A stretch of 64,000 nucleotides of DNA from the NCBI GenBank assembly GCA_018296165.2, contig JACKQL020000053.1, positions 124,001 to 188,000 on the forward strand, read 5' to 3'. The translations under genes and the position numbers were made by a program. Positions 17,601 to 27,422 of the stretch are shown piece after piece. This DNA is from Termitomyces sp. T153. Lineage: Eukaryota > Basidiomycota > Agaricomycetes > Agaricales > Lyophyllaceae. Below the pieces are notes generated by a model, which was not told where the DNA came from, made no database searches, and saw nothing but the letters and a program-made list of their open reading frames with translations. Within the stretch, counting starts at the first letter, position 1; each line of letters opens with the position of its first letter.

Positions 17601-18744
17601 CCTCCTCGTCACCGGGGTCACATTGCTCCTATCAATGATCCGTCTGGCTCTCAGACCGATGTCATACCCAATCGTCACGTACAACCATCGTCTTCTCAAA
17701 TCCCACAATCTTCTCTGCAAACCGATGTATCTCAGAGTGTATCATCTTCTGTCAAACCAAGAACTACCTTTCAAAGCGATGCTAAAACTTCTATGCGATC
17801 TATTACCACAATTTACCCCTCGGAATCACCCCTTGATCAATCAGGAGCATCGTCTGTCGACTCAAAGTCACGAACATATGCACCTACGAATACCTTCCAG
17901 TCACGTTCAGATACCACATTGCAACAATCTATACCAGCATCTTCCCATCTTCCAGTTCCACCACCTTCACGACGTAACCGTGAGGTGTCACGCAGGCCAT
18001 CCGAGGACTCCGTTCTACTTAAGACACCCTCTTCTCTCGCTCCCACCATCTTGAAACCATCTACTTCCCGTACATCAATCCCAACATCTTTTTCCTCACA
18101 GACATCATCGCGAAAGCGAGGGTTGTTGAGCATATTCAGATCCAAATCCACTCAGCCGCCAGACCAGGCAGAGGAGTCCCAAAAGTCTGCACCGCGCAAG
18201 CTTCGTAAGGAATCAAAAATAAGAGCAGGAAATCTTTCGGAGACAGCGCCTCCTCAAAATACCAAGGTGACCTCTGCAATGACCTCGCGAGCGAAGGCTC
18301 CTCCAATCGCAGTCCCGATTCCGATTCCACCAGTAGCTGAACGTAAGAGCCCAAACAAGGTTTTTACGCCGTTCCGTTACCTTACGACGAAGAGAAACCG
18401 GAGAGTGTCGCAAGCATCCCTCGAGGCTCAAGACGGGACTGCGGTGAGTTATTCTATGATGAAATCTCTCATCTTTAGAGACTGATGTCGTACCGCAGCC
18501 CAACACTATTATTGGATCACCGACTGCTTCAGTGCACAGTACCCAACCGCCTCCGATACAACCGCCTCCTTTGAGAGATGTGTTCGCCGCGACTCAAGAA
18601 TGGAGGCACCTAGAGGCAGCGGAGGTACGAGAGGTGACAGGCGGAAGACTACGAAGAGCAAGGCCTGGGGTCGTATTTGATGTGGCTGAGGACCATACAG
18701 AAGAAGATCGTCCCAAGATTAGGCCTCAGAGTCGTCAGAGTTAA
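11689..18744 (+). CDS. Giant intrinsically disordered protein, RE/RD-rich
   Basis: Nine exons (11689-13323, 13381-13491, 13553-13684, 13740-13823, 13879-15651, 15718-16165, 16235-16408, 16459-18443, 18499-18744) join without frame error to 2,195 residues. Residues about 150-340 are dominated by Arg, Asp and Glu (RDRERERERERERN). The remaining ~1,800 are Ser, Thr, Pro, Gln and His-rich with no domain I recognise. A basic patch near the end (SRKRGLLSIFRSKS; FTPFRYLTTKRNRRVS) is the most ordered-looking part. RE/RD tracts are common in RNA-processing proteins, so a nuclear role is possible but only inferred. Two in-frame stops (15715-17, 16189-91) fall inside introns of 66 and 69 bases, both multiples of three. 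Confidence 0.72.
12415..12450 (+). repeat. GAACGA hexamer repeat coding for Arg-Glu
   Basis: Tandem cgagaa/gaacga copies inside the giant protein gene code for alternating Arg and Glu. The repeat stays in frame and so may vary in length between strains. Confidence 0.7.
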
Positions 18745-18886
18745 TATATTATGAGTTGTGACTTGAGTTAACGTTGTGACCTATGCTTTGCGCCACCAGG
18801 ACTGACACGTGACTTTTGCTACGGGCCCGATCGGACAGAATTGTTATTTCGAGGTTGGGAAAGGACCCCGCTTATTGACTGTACCG

Positions 18887-19731
18887 ATGAGTCAACGAAA
18901 GTCCTCCACCAAACCCAATGCTTCCCAAAGCACAACTGTCGAGCACCAAGCCGACACTCTACATCAGTATCAAGACACTGACGGTCATTTTTCGCTCGTC
19001 AGGTCTGTTTCGCCATATTATTTATCACTTGTGTATTGCATTTATGCTCAGCTATCCCCGTTTTCTCTAGGAATTTTCGTCTTGCAGATCTAGTCACCAT
19101 TATGAATGGCGTCTGTGGATCCTTTTCTGTGTTTTCATCAGGACACTACCTCCTCACCGGGGACATTGATTACTTGTGGTCGGCCCTCGCATTCCCGCTT
19201 GCTGGCCTCATGTTCGACTTTTTAGACGGCAAAGTTGCACGGTGGAGAAAGTCAAGTAGTATGCTTGGCCAAGAGCTTGATAGTCTGGCCGACTTGGTGA
19301 GTTTTTATATCTTTTGACTCTTGCTGGAAACTTAGAACCTCCAGATTTCATTTGGGGTTGCTCCATCATTATTAGCATTTTCAGTGGGGCTACGAACATA
19401 CCTTGACACCGTGGTACTGACGGGTTTCATATGTTGTGGGCTGGCTCGACTTGCTCGTTTCAATGCGACGGTTGCCAGCGTGCCAAAAGATGCAGCAGGC
19501 AAGGCCAGATACTTTGAAGGTCTTCCCATCCCGTCATCATTAGCGCTTGTGTCGGTATTGGCATATTGGACTAAAAATGGCTGGATTGAGGGCCAACAAG
19601 GCATCCCTGGGGGGACTGTCACGTTGTGGGGCAAGACTGGGGGACGGGGAGATGTGCATGTGGTGAGCCTGGTATGGGCTCTATGGGCAACGGCGATGGT
19701 CAGCAAGACGTTGCGGGTACCGAAGCCTTGA
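18887..19731 (+). CDS. CHO1: CDP-diacylglycerol-serine O-phosphatidyltransferase
   Basis: Makes phosphatidylserine from CDP-diacylglycerol and serine in ER membranes. Exons 18887-19002, 19071-19296 and 19345-19731 give 242 residues. The CDP-alcohol phosphatidyltransferase signature is complete: D-G-x2-A-R-x8-G-x3-D-x3-D, seen as DGKVAR, then GQELDSLAD. It is followed by ISFGVAPS and GLARLARFN, typical of phosphatidylserine synthases, and FEGLPIPSS. Several membrane helices are evident ([39 protein letters not shown]). The start at 18887 gives a Ser/Thr-rich cytosolic head as in fungal homologues. Confidence 0.94.
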
Positions 19732-19848
19732 GGAGGAGTTGATTTGGACTATGAGTAGATATGACGATACCCATAAACATGTCCGCATATAGTAATGACA
19801 CGAACGCGTGTTAAATAGCTTACGACGCGTCTTGTCTCTTTCACCCAC

Positions 19849-20988
19849 ATGGCATCGGTTTCCTCCGACGACGTTCAGCGTGTCTTTATCCAGGCTATCT
19901 TGTCTCGTGCAATCGTCTCTAGAAATCTTGCCCAGATCCTTTGGGAAAAGTCCATCGATGCTGTCAATGGTCATTTCCTTCCCTTCCATCTCACGGTCCT
20001 CTTTTAACCCCCCGTTTAGCCGCAAAGCCTGAACTGGAGCTCCGCCTGCCCACAGGCAGAGATGCATGGGATGAATTCGTGACAAAAATCAATCGGTCTC
20101 TCGACAGCTTGGATCTCGAGTTTCGTCATCTTCACGATGAAAACTCGGGAGCACAGATGTATGCTCTGGTCAGTTTCTCTGGTATCTGGACGGCAAAAAA
20201 ATCCTGTTTAATTTGTACAAGGTCAATCGAAAAGGGGATGAGATTGCGCAGATGGCAACTGAATACACCGCGGCAGAAATTGCCTTCTTCAAAGCTATTG
20301 TACGTCCTACTCAATCATTTCCTGTCGCAATCGCTACACCATATTCTAGGTCGAGCTCATCATGTTGGCCCCTCGTCATTCTTTTTCTGTCTCATCTACC
20401 GCAGCTCTTCGTGAAGTCAGCGCTATCAGACCCAAGACAAACATGAGCAAGAGTCAAGCCGAAGCCGTCCTAGGTAGCTTCGTGGCCCAAAAATGGTTGA
20501 TCAAGAGCAAGTATGTATCTTTTCTTGTTTATTTCTCGCTACGAGCTTACACAACCAGACGTGGACGGTATTCTCTCTCAACGCGCTCTCTGCTCGAGTT
20601 ATCTCCCTATCTAAAGACCACATACCCAGAGGAGCTCATAGAATGCACTATTTGCCTTGAGGTTCGCCATGCTTTTAAGTATCACGTTCCTCCTTTCTGT
20701 AGCAATCTTCCCTTCCAGATAATCACTCGTGGTGTCGCCTGCCTAAGGGAAAACTGCAAGACGTGGATGCACCGACACTGTTTTACGAACTTCAGACGCC
20801 GCCAAAATTCATGTCCCACCTGCCGGATCGATTGGCCAGAAGATCACACTGACAAAGCTTTTGTTCCTATCGGCGAAGGTGCAGCCAGGGAAGGCGACGA
20901 TGCGAAGCGTTGGTCAAGGAACGCAGCAAGTGATGACGATGAGGACGATGACGATGAAGATGAAGATGAGCCTGACAATACCCAGTAA
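19849..20988 (+). CDS. NSE1: Nse1, RING subunit of the SMC5/6 complex
   Basis: Non-SMC element 1 of the SMC5/6 DNA-repair complex. Exons 19849-19969, 20020-20168, 20222-20299, 20350-20510, 20559-20661 and 20719-20988 give 293 residues. The N-terminal winged-helix part has DDVQRVFIQAILSRAIVS, KGDEIAQMATEY and AEIAFFKAI. Then follow SQAEAVLGSFVAQKWL and the C-terminal RING-like zinc domain: CTICLE, ITRGVACL, C-K-T-W-M-H-R-H-C and SCPTCRIDWP. After an acidic run, TAA at 20986-20988 ends the frame. The same frame then stays open for 52 more codons with a plausible basic/acidic tail (see findings). The intron before exon 3 ends in AAG. Confidence 0.9.
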
Positions 20989-21147
20989 CAATCGCAGTCG
21001 CAGTCGCAGTCGCAACCAAAAGCACGACGAGCACAGCGCACGAAAAAGACAAATGTGGTTCAGGATGACATTGATATCGACGAAGAGGAGGATGCTGAAC
21101 CCGTCAAAAAGGAAAAGCCACCTGCACGCCGCAGTACGCGGAGATAG
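20989..21147 (+). other. Open in-frame extension after the NSE1 stop
   Basis: 52 codons follow the TAA in the same frame and end at TAG (21145-21147). They begin with a Gln-Ser repeat (tcgcag units, 20992-21015), then KARRAQRTKK, an acidic run and KKEKPPARRSTRR. Composition is that of a coding tail rather than untranslated sequence. It could be a lost or read-through C-terminus. Not counted as coding. Confidence 0.5.
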
Positions 21148-21221
21148 GCACATTTCGTACATTATATTTCTAATCTATTAGCTACACCCAGGATTACCAC
21201 TAATTAATCAGTTACTTGACT

Positions 21222-24200
21222 CTATTGCAACTCATTAGCAGAAGACCTTGATGTGGAGTGGGCGATTCGGCCAATCTCTCCCTCCTTCTCCACCTTGTCA
21301 GTAAACCCAAAGCGCCCTTTGCCCCAGAATGACTGGCGTTTCTTGTTTTTATTCCCCTCCCCAAACTCTTCGTTCCACTTGCGGAGCTCTGCAAGACTGC
21401 CTAAAGACTCGGAAGACGAAGGTGTTATCTCCTTGAGCGCCTTGGCAAAATTGTGCAGATGGAGAATACGCGTGGGTTGCTCACGGGGGGACTCAACCAA
21501 GACAGGAAGAGCTTCCGAGCTAGATAATTCACTTGAAGAGTCATTGGTATCGGACGGGACAGAGGAAACCTCGGGAACATCGCCGCTAGCGCTCGAAGAT
21601 GCAGCTGCGGTTCCTTCAAGAAGATGGGTAGATGTCGATGCAACTGAAGAGGTAGTAGTTGTCCAAGGAAGCTTGATGTTTTCTTTGACCGCGTCCAAAG
21701 CAGCAGAGACGCACAGATCTACGAAAAGCATTTAGTGCATGAAGCATGACGAAAAGAGAATAGAGCTCACGTTTGAGATCCGACCCAGAGAAACTCTCCG
21801 TCTTCTTTGCCAAAGCAGAAATATCTAGATCAGAAGCCAGAGTCTCGTCTCGAAGGAGAATTTTGAGGATCTCTGTAGTAAAAGATAAGTCCTAGCTCAA
21901 CGCATGTAAGAAAACAATGCTGACCTTGCCGCTCCTTCTCGCCTGGCAGATCAACAAGTAAGCGACGCGGTAGACGACGTAGAACAGCGTCATCCAGGTC
22001 GAATGGTCGATTCGTAGCACCGATGACAATTACATTGTCCTCTTTTGACGACTTGAGCCCGTCCATTTCCTGCATGAACTCGGTGATAACACCTCTGTGA
22101 GCGAACGCGCCTCCGCTCTCTCGTGCAGACATCCGAGCACCAAAAAGGGCATCAATCTCGTCCAAGAAGACCACACAAGGCGACAACCGTCGGGCCAAAG
22201 AGAACAGTGCTTTCACCAATTTCTCTCCCTCGCCGACATACTGTGTCATCGTTTTCAATCATGAGCCACAAACAAACGAGAAGAAATGAGCTTACCATGT
22301 CCATAACGTCAGACGGGGAGACCATTAACATCCGGCAGCCTGCTTCTTTTGCAAGAGCACGAACAACGAGGGTTTTCCCCGTCCCTGGTGGACCAAAGAG
22401 AAGACAGCCCGTCATGCCATGCTGCTTCAGAATGCCTTGCTGGAATGCCTTTGGGTGCAACAATGGCAATGAGACGATCGTCCTGACGGAATCAATTGTA
22501 TGAGCCGGGAGATGGACCTGATCGAAGGACGTGGGCATCGAGGCTGAAAAATTAGGTCTTAATAGACCGCGAGAATAATGATTATGCATGACCTTACCAG
22601 ATTCCACGATACATCCTAAAAGTCTCTCCTCATGACGTTCAAGCTCAGAGTCGTTTTTGACCCTCTCAACAACCTCGTCAAAATGTTCCTGGGCGTCCTC
22701 TTGCTTATCTGCATCGAGTTTTTCTTGCTCCCAAGCAGTTTTGTGAACTGAGAATGCCTCTTTGAGCCATGATGATCGAAGCTCTTTCGCAGAACGGTGC
22801 GCTTTCCAGGCCGCGTGGACAGCAGACCATGGTACAGTAGTCGACTCGAGGGTAGGCGACTCAGAAGCGTGGAAAGCACCAGAAGCCAACGTGTTTCCAA
22901 GAGCCCGGTCAGCTATTCGCCGAACATCCTGCCATACCTCTATCCGATTACCCCAGTCTTCCCACATTTGTTCTTGAGTAGTCTGAGGGAGCGCTTCTGT
23001 ATGCGAGCTTGTCTCGGGCGCAGCTTCAAGCGTTACTTTGGGAGCACTTTCACTTTCTGCCGGTTCCTCGTGAGATGGTGCTGCACTTTCCTCCTCCAGA
23101 ACGCCACCAGCTGCTCCAATACCCATGCGCATAGTGAGCTCATTGATCTCTCGACGACGCGATATACGAGCAGCGCGTTCGTCTGTCAATGATCGAACTT
23201 TGGGAATTACAATGGATGTCCGGAAGAAGGAAGATTTGTTCTGTGCATGATTAATTGATGACGAATTTGAACCAGGAAGTCCAGGGAGTCCCAAGGAACT
23301 TAACAAAATGACTTCCGGTCGGTTCTCAGTCTCTTCACCCTCCTCTGCCGATGAGAGCTTGGGAAATTCTTCCGCAAGAACAGCATCACCACTCTCCCAC
23401 TTTTTGAGACGATCGCGAAGTCGCTTTTCCCTAGCACGCTCGGCAGCTTCATCTTCTCCCCAGTCAGGTTTTCCAGCTTTGGGACTGGACGATAGCTGTG
23501 TCGCAGAGGGAGTGCGGCTCACAAGCATGCTAACCAGACTATTTCCTGGGCCACTATGTGATGGGGGAGGAGTCATGGAAGGAGTCATTCCGAAGATTAT
23601 TGTCATCGGACTTCCGACGGGAGAGGAAGGTCGGGAAATAGGACCTTTTCTACGCTCTCGCACAGCAGAAAGGAGGGGAGGATACCAGGACGAGGAGGTG
23701 GGGGCAAGAGTTGGGAAGTCCCGAATGTATATCAGTCGTGGACGGGGTTTGCTTGAGGCGGGCACGGAATCATCGACCTTGGAAGGAGTGTTGACAAGGG
23801 CGTCAAAAAACACTTTGACTTTACTTGGGGGCGCTGTTCGACGAGAGGACGATGTGATTATTGCGCGACCTTGGATCGAGGGTGGTGGTGGAGTCATGAG
23901 TGCCAGAGATATTTTTGGCGGAGGCATAAAGCCAATGTCAGGTTCTTCGTCTTCATCTGGTTGGCTTCTGGAGGATGGGGTCCTGGACGAAACGGGGGAA
24001 GAAGGGAAATGGAGGGGATTGCGAGGCAGGGAAAGTGAATTAGCGGCTAAAAGAGGTATTGATAACGGAATCAATGGAGGATAAGAGACAGGCGCACCTG
24101 AACCAAATTGGCCCCATTCGCCTGCAGCAAGTTGTACTGCATCCAACACCAGGACTTCGGCACCGGTGCGGCGAGCGAGCTCCGCAACGGTGGCGTCGAT

Positions 24201-24656
24201 GATGTAGTCGCCACCTTCTATTGGGGAATACAAGGCGAGTGTGGGCTCTGTGGGAGCACCAAGAGGCGAGGCATACGTGGCACGGTGCTGTGTCTGGGGA
24301 TGCAAAGTGATAAGGAGCTTATTGAGGGCATCGTCGAAGTTTTCCGGAGGGGGCAATGCGGATGAGTCGTGCTCGTCGAGAGACCAGAGAACATCGAGAT
24401 CTTGGGGAAGCTCGATGGTGGGGTCGGGCTCTTTGGCCTGGGGCAGACGGACCCTGCGGAGCTTGGGCTTGTCGTCTGCGACTGGCTCAGGAGGCTCAGG
24501 GGGGTCGCTGGGGGTCGGGCCCGAGGCGGTGGAGAGGCGCTTGCGGGGGGGACGAGGGAGAGGACGGCGGGGAAGGGCGGTGGGGGGGAGGACAGAGAAG
24601 GGCCGGGGCGAGAAGAGCAGGAACTTGGACCTGCGCAGGACAACTGGCGACCGCAT
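21222..24656 (-). CDS. Mitochondrial AAA ATPase, Msp1/ATAD1-like with long N-terminus
   Basis: One AAA module lies near the C-terminus, after an unusually long head of roughly 750 residues. The first ~35 residues (MRSPVVLRRSKFLLFSPRPF) are Arg-rich and lack acids, like a matrix presequence. The head is mostly Pro/Ser-rich and disordered, with one ordered block (YIIDATVAELARRTGAEVLV). Walker A is GPPGTGKT (near 22,380) and Walker B is VVFLDEIDALF (near 22,160). Sensor and arginine-finger regions GATNRP and LRRLPRR are intact, followed by FSGSDLK. A Ser-rich insert of ~100 residues separates the AAA domain from the end. The class is Msp1/katanin-like by the GATNRPFDLDDAVLRRLPRR signature; the substrate is unknown. 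Start chosen at the Met preceding the presequence. Confidence 0.8.
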
Positions 24657-24733
24657 CCACGACAACACGGCGGTCTTGCTCCAAAATCGCCTGCTCACGT
24701 GCTCGTCAAAATATTCATTCGCTATACTACAGA

Positions 24734-25686
24734 CTATCGTCCTCGCGCACTCGCTCTCTCCGACAGGTCCACCCCAACAAGGATCTTCGACGCCTTCCAC
24801 AGCTGCACCACGTTGATCACATTCTTCAGCAGCCAGATCGGCGAGCACAGCGCAGCCAGCGCCTGCGCATATGTCACCGAACTCGGCCCAATTGGTGCCG
24901 AAGTCCATTTCATCAGATACAGTGACACGTAGAATAGCTCGTTGCCAGCGCACACAAAAAATAATGTTCGCTGTGCCGACACGTCAATCATCCCATCGTC
25001 TCGCTCACATACTCTGTACTCACGGGATCGTTGTAATACCGCCACAGGATTCGACTCACGTCGCTTGTAACTAGTTTATGGCTCCTGGAGCCTGTCACGA
25101 GCGAGCTGCGTTTGATGCATCATTCCTTTGTCCAAATGCCAACACGTATCCCACCTACCTGTACATGTGCATATAGTGACTGCTAAAGTCCAGAGCAATC
25201 AAGGCCTGGAATACAATTGCAAAGGCAGGATATGCCGAGGCGAGATAGCATAGTAAACACGACGTCGTGCATCTGTACTTTCCAGCGTGAGTATCCCCGC
25301 GCTGCCTTTTCACGACCAGTAGACGAACCGGTCAGTGACCATGTCCAGCACCGCTCCAAATTTCGACGTCTGGTTCAACGCACGAGCCGCCTGTCCATCG
25401 ACCGCGTCCAATAGGCACGACACCACATACAGCAACGTGCAGTATTTTGGATGATAGCTCATAAAGTGTAAGGATAAGCCCGCGAGCAGAATGCGCGAAT
25501 ACCCTTTTCCGTTCAGTAAGGAGGGAACTGATACACATATTACAAACACGTACCAATGAGATTGGGGACGAACAGGAACACATTCTCCGAATATGTCTGA
25601 GCTGTGGCCAAATCGACCGCCACTTTTGCATCCACCACCTCGATAGAAGGTCCTCGCTGTCGCTTGTGCAGAGAAGGACGGGCCAT
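24734..25686 (-). CDS. PIS1: CDP-diacylglycerol-inositol 3-phosphatidyltransferase
   Basis: Makes phosphatidylinositol from CDP-diacylglycerol and inositol. At least four exons. The catalytic signature D-G-x2-A-R-x8-G-x3-D-x3-D is complete (DAVDGQAARALN, then FGAVLDMVTDR). Family marks include the N-terminal VFLFVPNLIG, HYMHMY and VTGSRSHK before the last membrane helices, with WRYYNDP and NELFYVSLYL. The start at 25686 gives MARPSLHKRQRGPS. An upstream in-frame Met at 25734 is possible but less well placed. The stop lies 77 bases upstream of the AAA ATPase start on the same strand. Confidence 0.93.
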
Positions 25687-25894
25687 GGGAGGAGGCGCTG
25701 CGGTGAGTAAGTTAGGTGTACGTTGGACCCTCAACTTTTGTGCCGGAGAACACCGTAATTTCTGATGACGTTCCCGTTTGTTGTCAAAATAGTTGATGTG
25801 ATTTCCACCTTACTATTACATACCGTAATTACTATTATCATAAGTATCCGTTAATACATAGATAGAGATACACTGTCCGTGTCGGCGTCCGCGC

Positions 25895-27202
25895 CTAATG
25901 CTTCTTGGCGCCGAATTCCACACCGAGTACTATGGCGATGATGGCTATAATAATCAAAAAAATCCCAAAACATATCCACCGTGCTTTCCGATAACTACGC
26001 GCTGCAAAACACAGTCAGTAGGCACGAGATTACATCAAACAGGCTCTCTTACCAGAAAGTACCGCTTTCCACGTGAGTTCTGTCCTGTAAACCGATACAA
26101 ATTTAGAGATCATGGGTTTGACAGAGACTAGATACGTGCCCTTTTTGCACGTCCTGTTCAGCGATCCTTGCATTCTTCTTCACGTCGCCGATGATTTCCT
26201 CTTGCTGTTCAATCAAAATACTCATCTAGATGATGGTCAACCACTTTTCTGAACAGACAAAGGCTGGACTTGCATCATTGAACAGTTGAGCAAGTTCAGC
26301 TAGTGTTTCTTCCATCTTCTTGATCTCGACTTGTCGTTCTTGAACCTCGCGATAAGCCGTACGTGATTCTCCATATCGAGAACTGGTTGTCAGCTATCCA
26401 GCTTCTTTACTATGACGCATTTCCATAGAACAGAGACTTCTTACAGCTTGGGCGAATATTTGCTGACCGCCACCTTCCACTGCAGCAGTGACCTCTTCCT
26501 GAGTTGCGTCAGGTTTCACTGAGTGGAATTCATGAGATAGTGACGAGAACAAGCTACAAGGATACACATGCCAATTTTCAACTGTCTTTCAACACGTTGC
26601 CTCGACTTTGTACGGTAATCTTGCTCGACTCGCTGATAATTTTGAATGGCATCGAGAAATTTCAGCCGCACAAAGGAAATCTGAACAAGACTTGAGTCAA
26701 TTGTGAGATTCTGATGAAGACGTGGGATCTTACCCTGTTCCTCCGCATCTGTGCATCTGGGCCCAGTAATGGTGCGCGCTCCAAAGCTCTGAGTCTTTCC
26801 TTTACGTTGTTGTTCAGTGTCCTAGTCTCTGTTGCCAGCTGATCCAATTGTGCAGCATCACGAGTTTGACTTTCATCAAGAACATTTAATAGCCGGGAAT
26901 GCAGGGCGGCAATTTGATGAACGTTGGAGTTTATATGTTCGATGCCCTCTTGAATAGAAGAGACCTATTAACTTATCAGGAAAACGTTAAGCTTATGAGT
27001 GAAATAGTCTTGCCTCAGCAAAGAAGTCCGAAATCACACTGGCGCTAGTTAGACCTGAGGGTTCAGAGATACCCAGATTAGTCATTTCATGGCTAGCGGT
27101 AGCCACCTGTTGCTGGCGCTGAGCCTATCATATGTTAGTGTGATAATGCAAAGAAGCGATCGGGATGGTCACCCTAGCAGCTGCAAGACGGTCTTTAGAC
27201 AT
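25895..27202 (-). CDS. SSO1: Syntaxin, Sso1/2-type plasma-membrane t-SNARE
   Basis: Q-SNARE that drives fusion of secretory vesicles with the plasma membrane. From the N-terminus: MSKDRLAAAR, a three-helix Habc domain (VSSIQEGIEHINSNVHQI; DAAQLDQLATETRTLNNNV; VRLKFLDAIQNYQRVEQDY), then the SNARE helix (MEETLAELAQLFNDM, then SILIEQQEEIIGDV), which contains the central Gln. A tail anchor (WICFGIFLIIIAIIAIVLG) ends in VEFGAKKH. The many short exons are phase-consistent by the continuous heptads. Start codons of this gene and ASN1 are about 220 bases apart and divergent. Confidence 0.92.
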
Positions 27203-27422
27203 CACGGTGTGAATATGACTGCGTGTAGCACGTTTTTCATATTTAAAGTGATCGAAATCCACTCCACACTCGGCAAACTACAAGGGGGTCACGCATAATC
27301 TGATTTAATCTAATCAGAACCCAAAAGGAGTCATCGGACGAAAGAGTAGATTTCAATTTTTGAAAAAGCCCCGACGTTCTCCCCTTCGTATCTCTGACTG
27401 ACTCGTCTATCTACCAGGACAC
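27203..27422. promoter_or_regulatory. Divergent promoter, syntaxin / asparagine synthetase
   Basis: About 220 bases between divergent start codons, with the pyrimidine-rich tract ccccgacgttctccccttcg near the ASN1 start. No specific site is claimed. Confidence 0.35.

Noticed and set aside
20928..20983. An intron in the acidic tail of NSE1 that would remove the TAA
   Set aside because: Combinations of nearby GT donors with the CAG acceptors that I tested give lengths not divisible by three.
21253..21735. Plus-strand frame opposite the end of the AAA ATPase
   Set aside because: Shadow; the minus strand has spliced, motif-bearing continuity.
24241..24932. Long open frames on the plus strand opposite the AAA ATPase
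   Set aside because: Arg/Gly-rich shadows of the GC-rich presequence and head; no splice or domain support.
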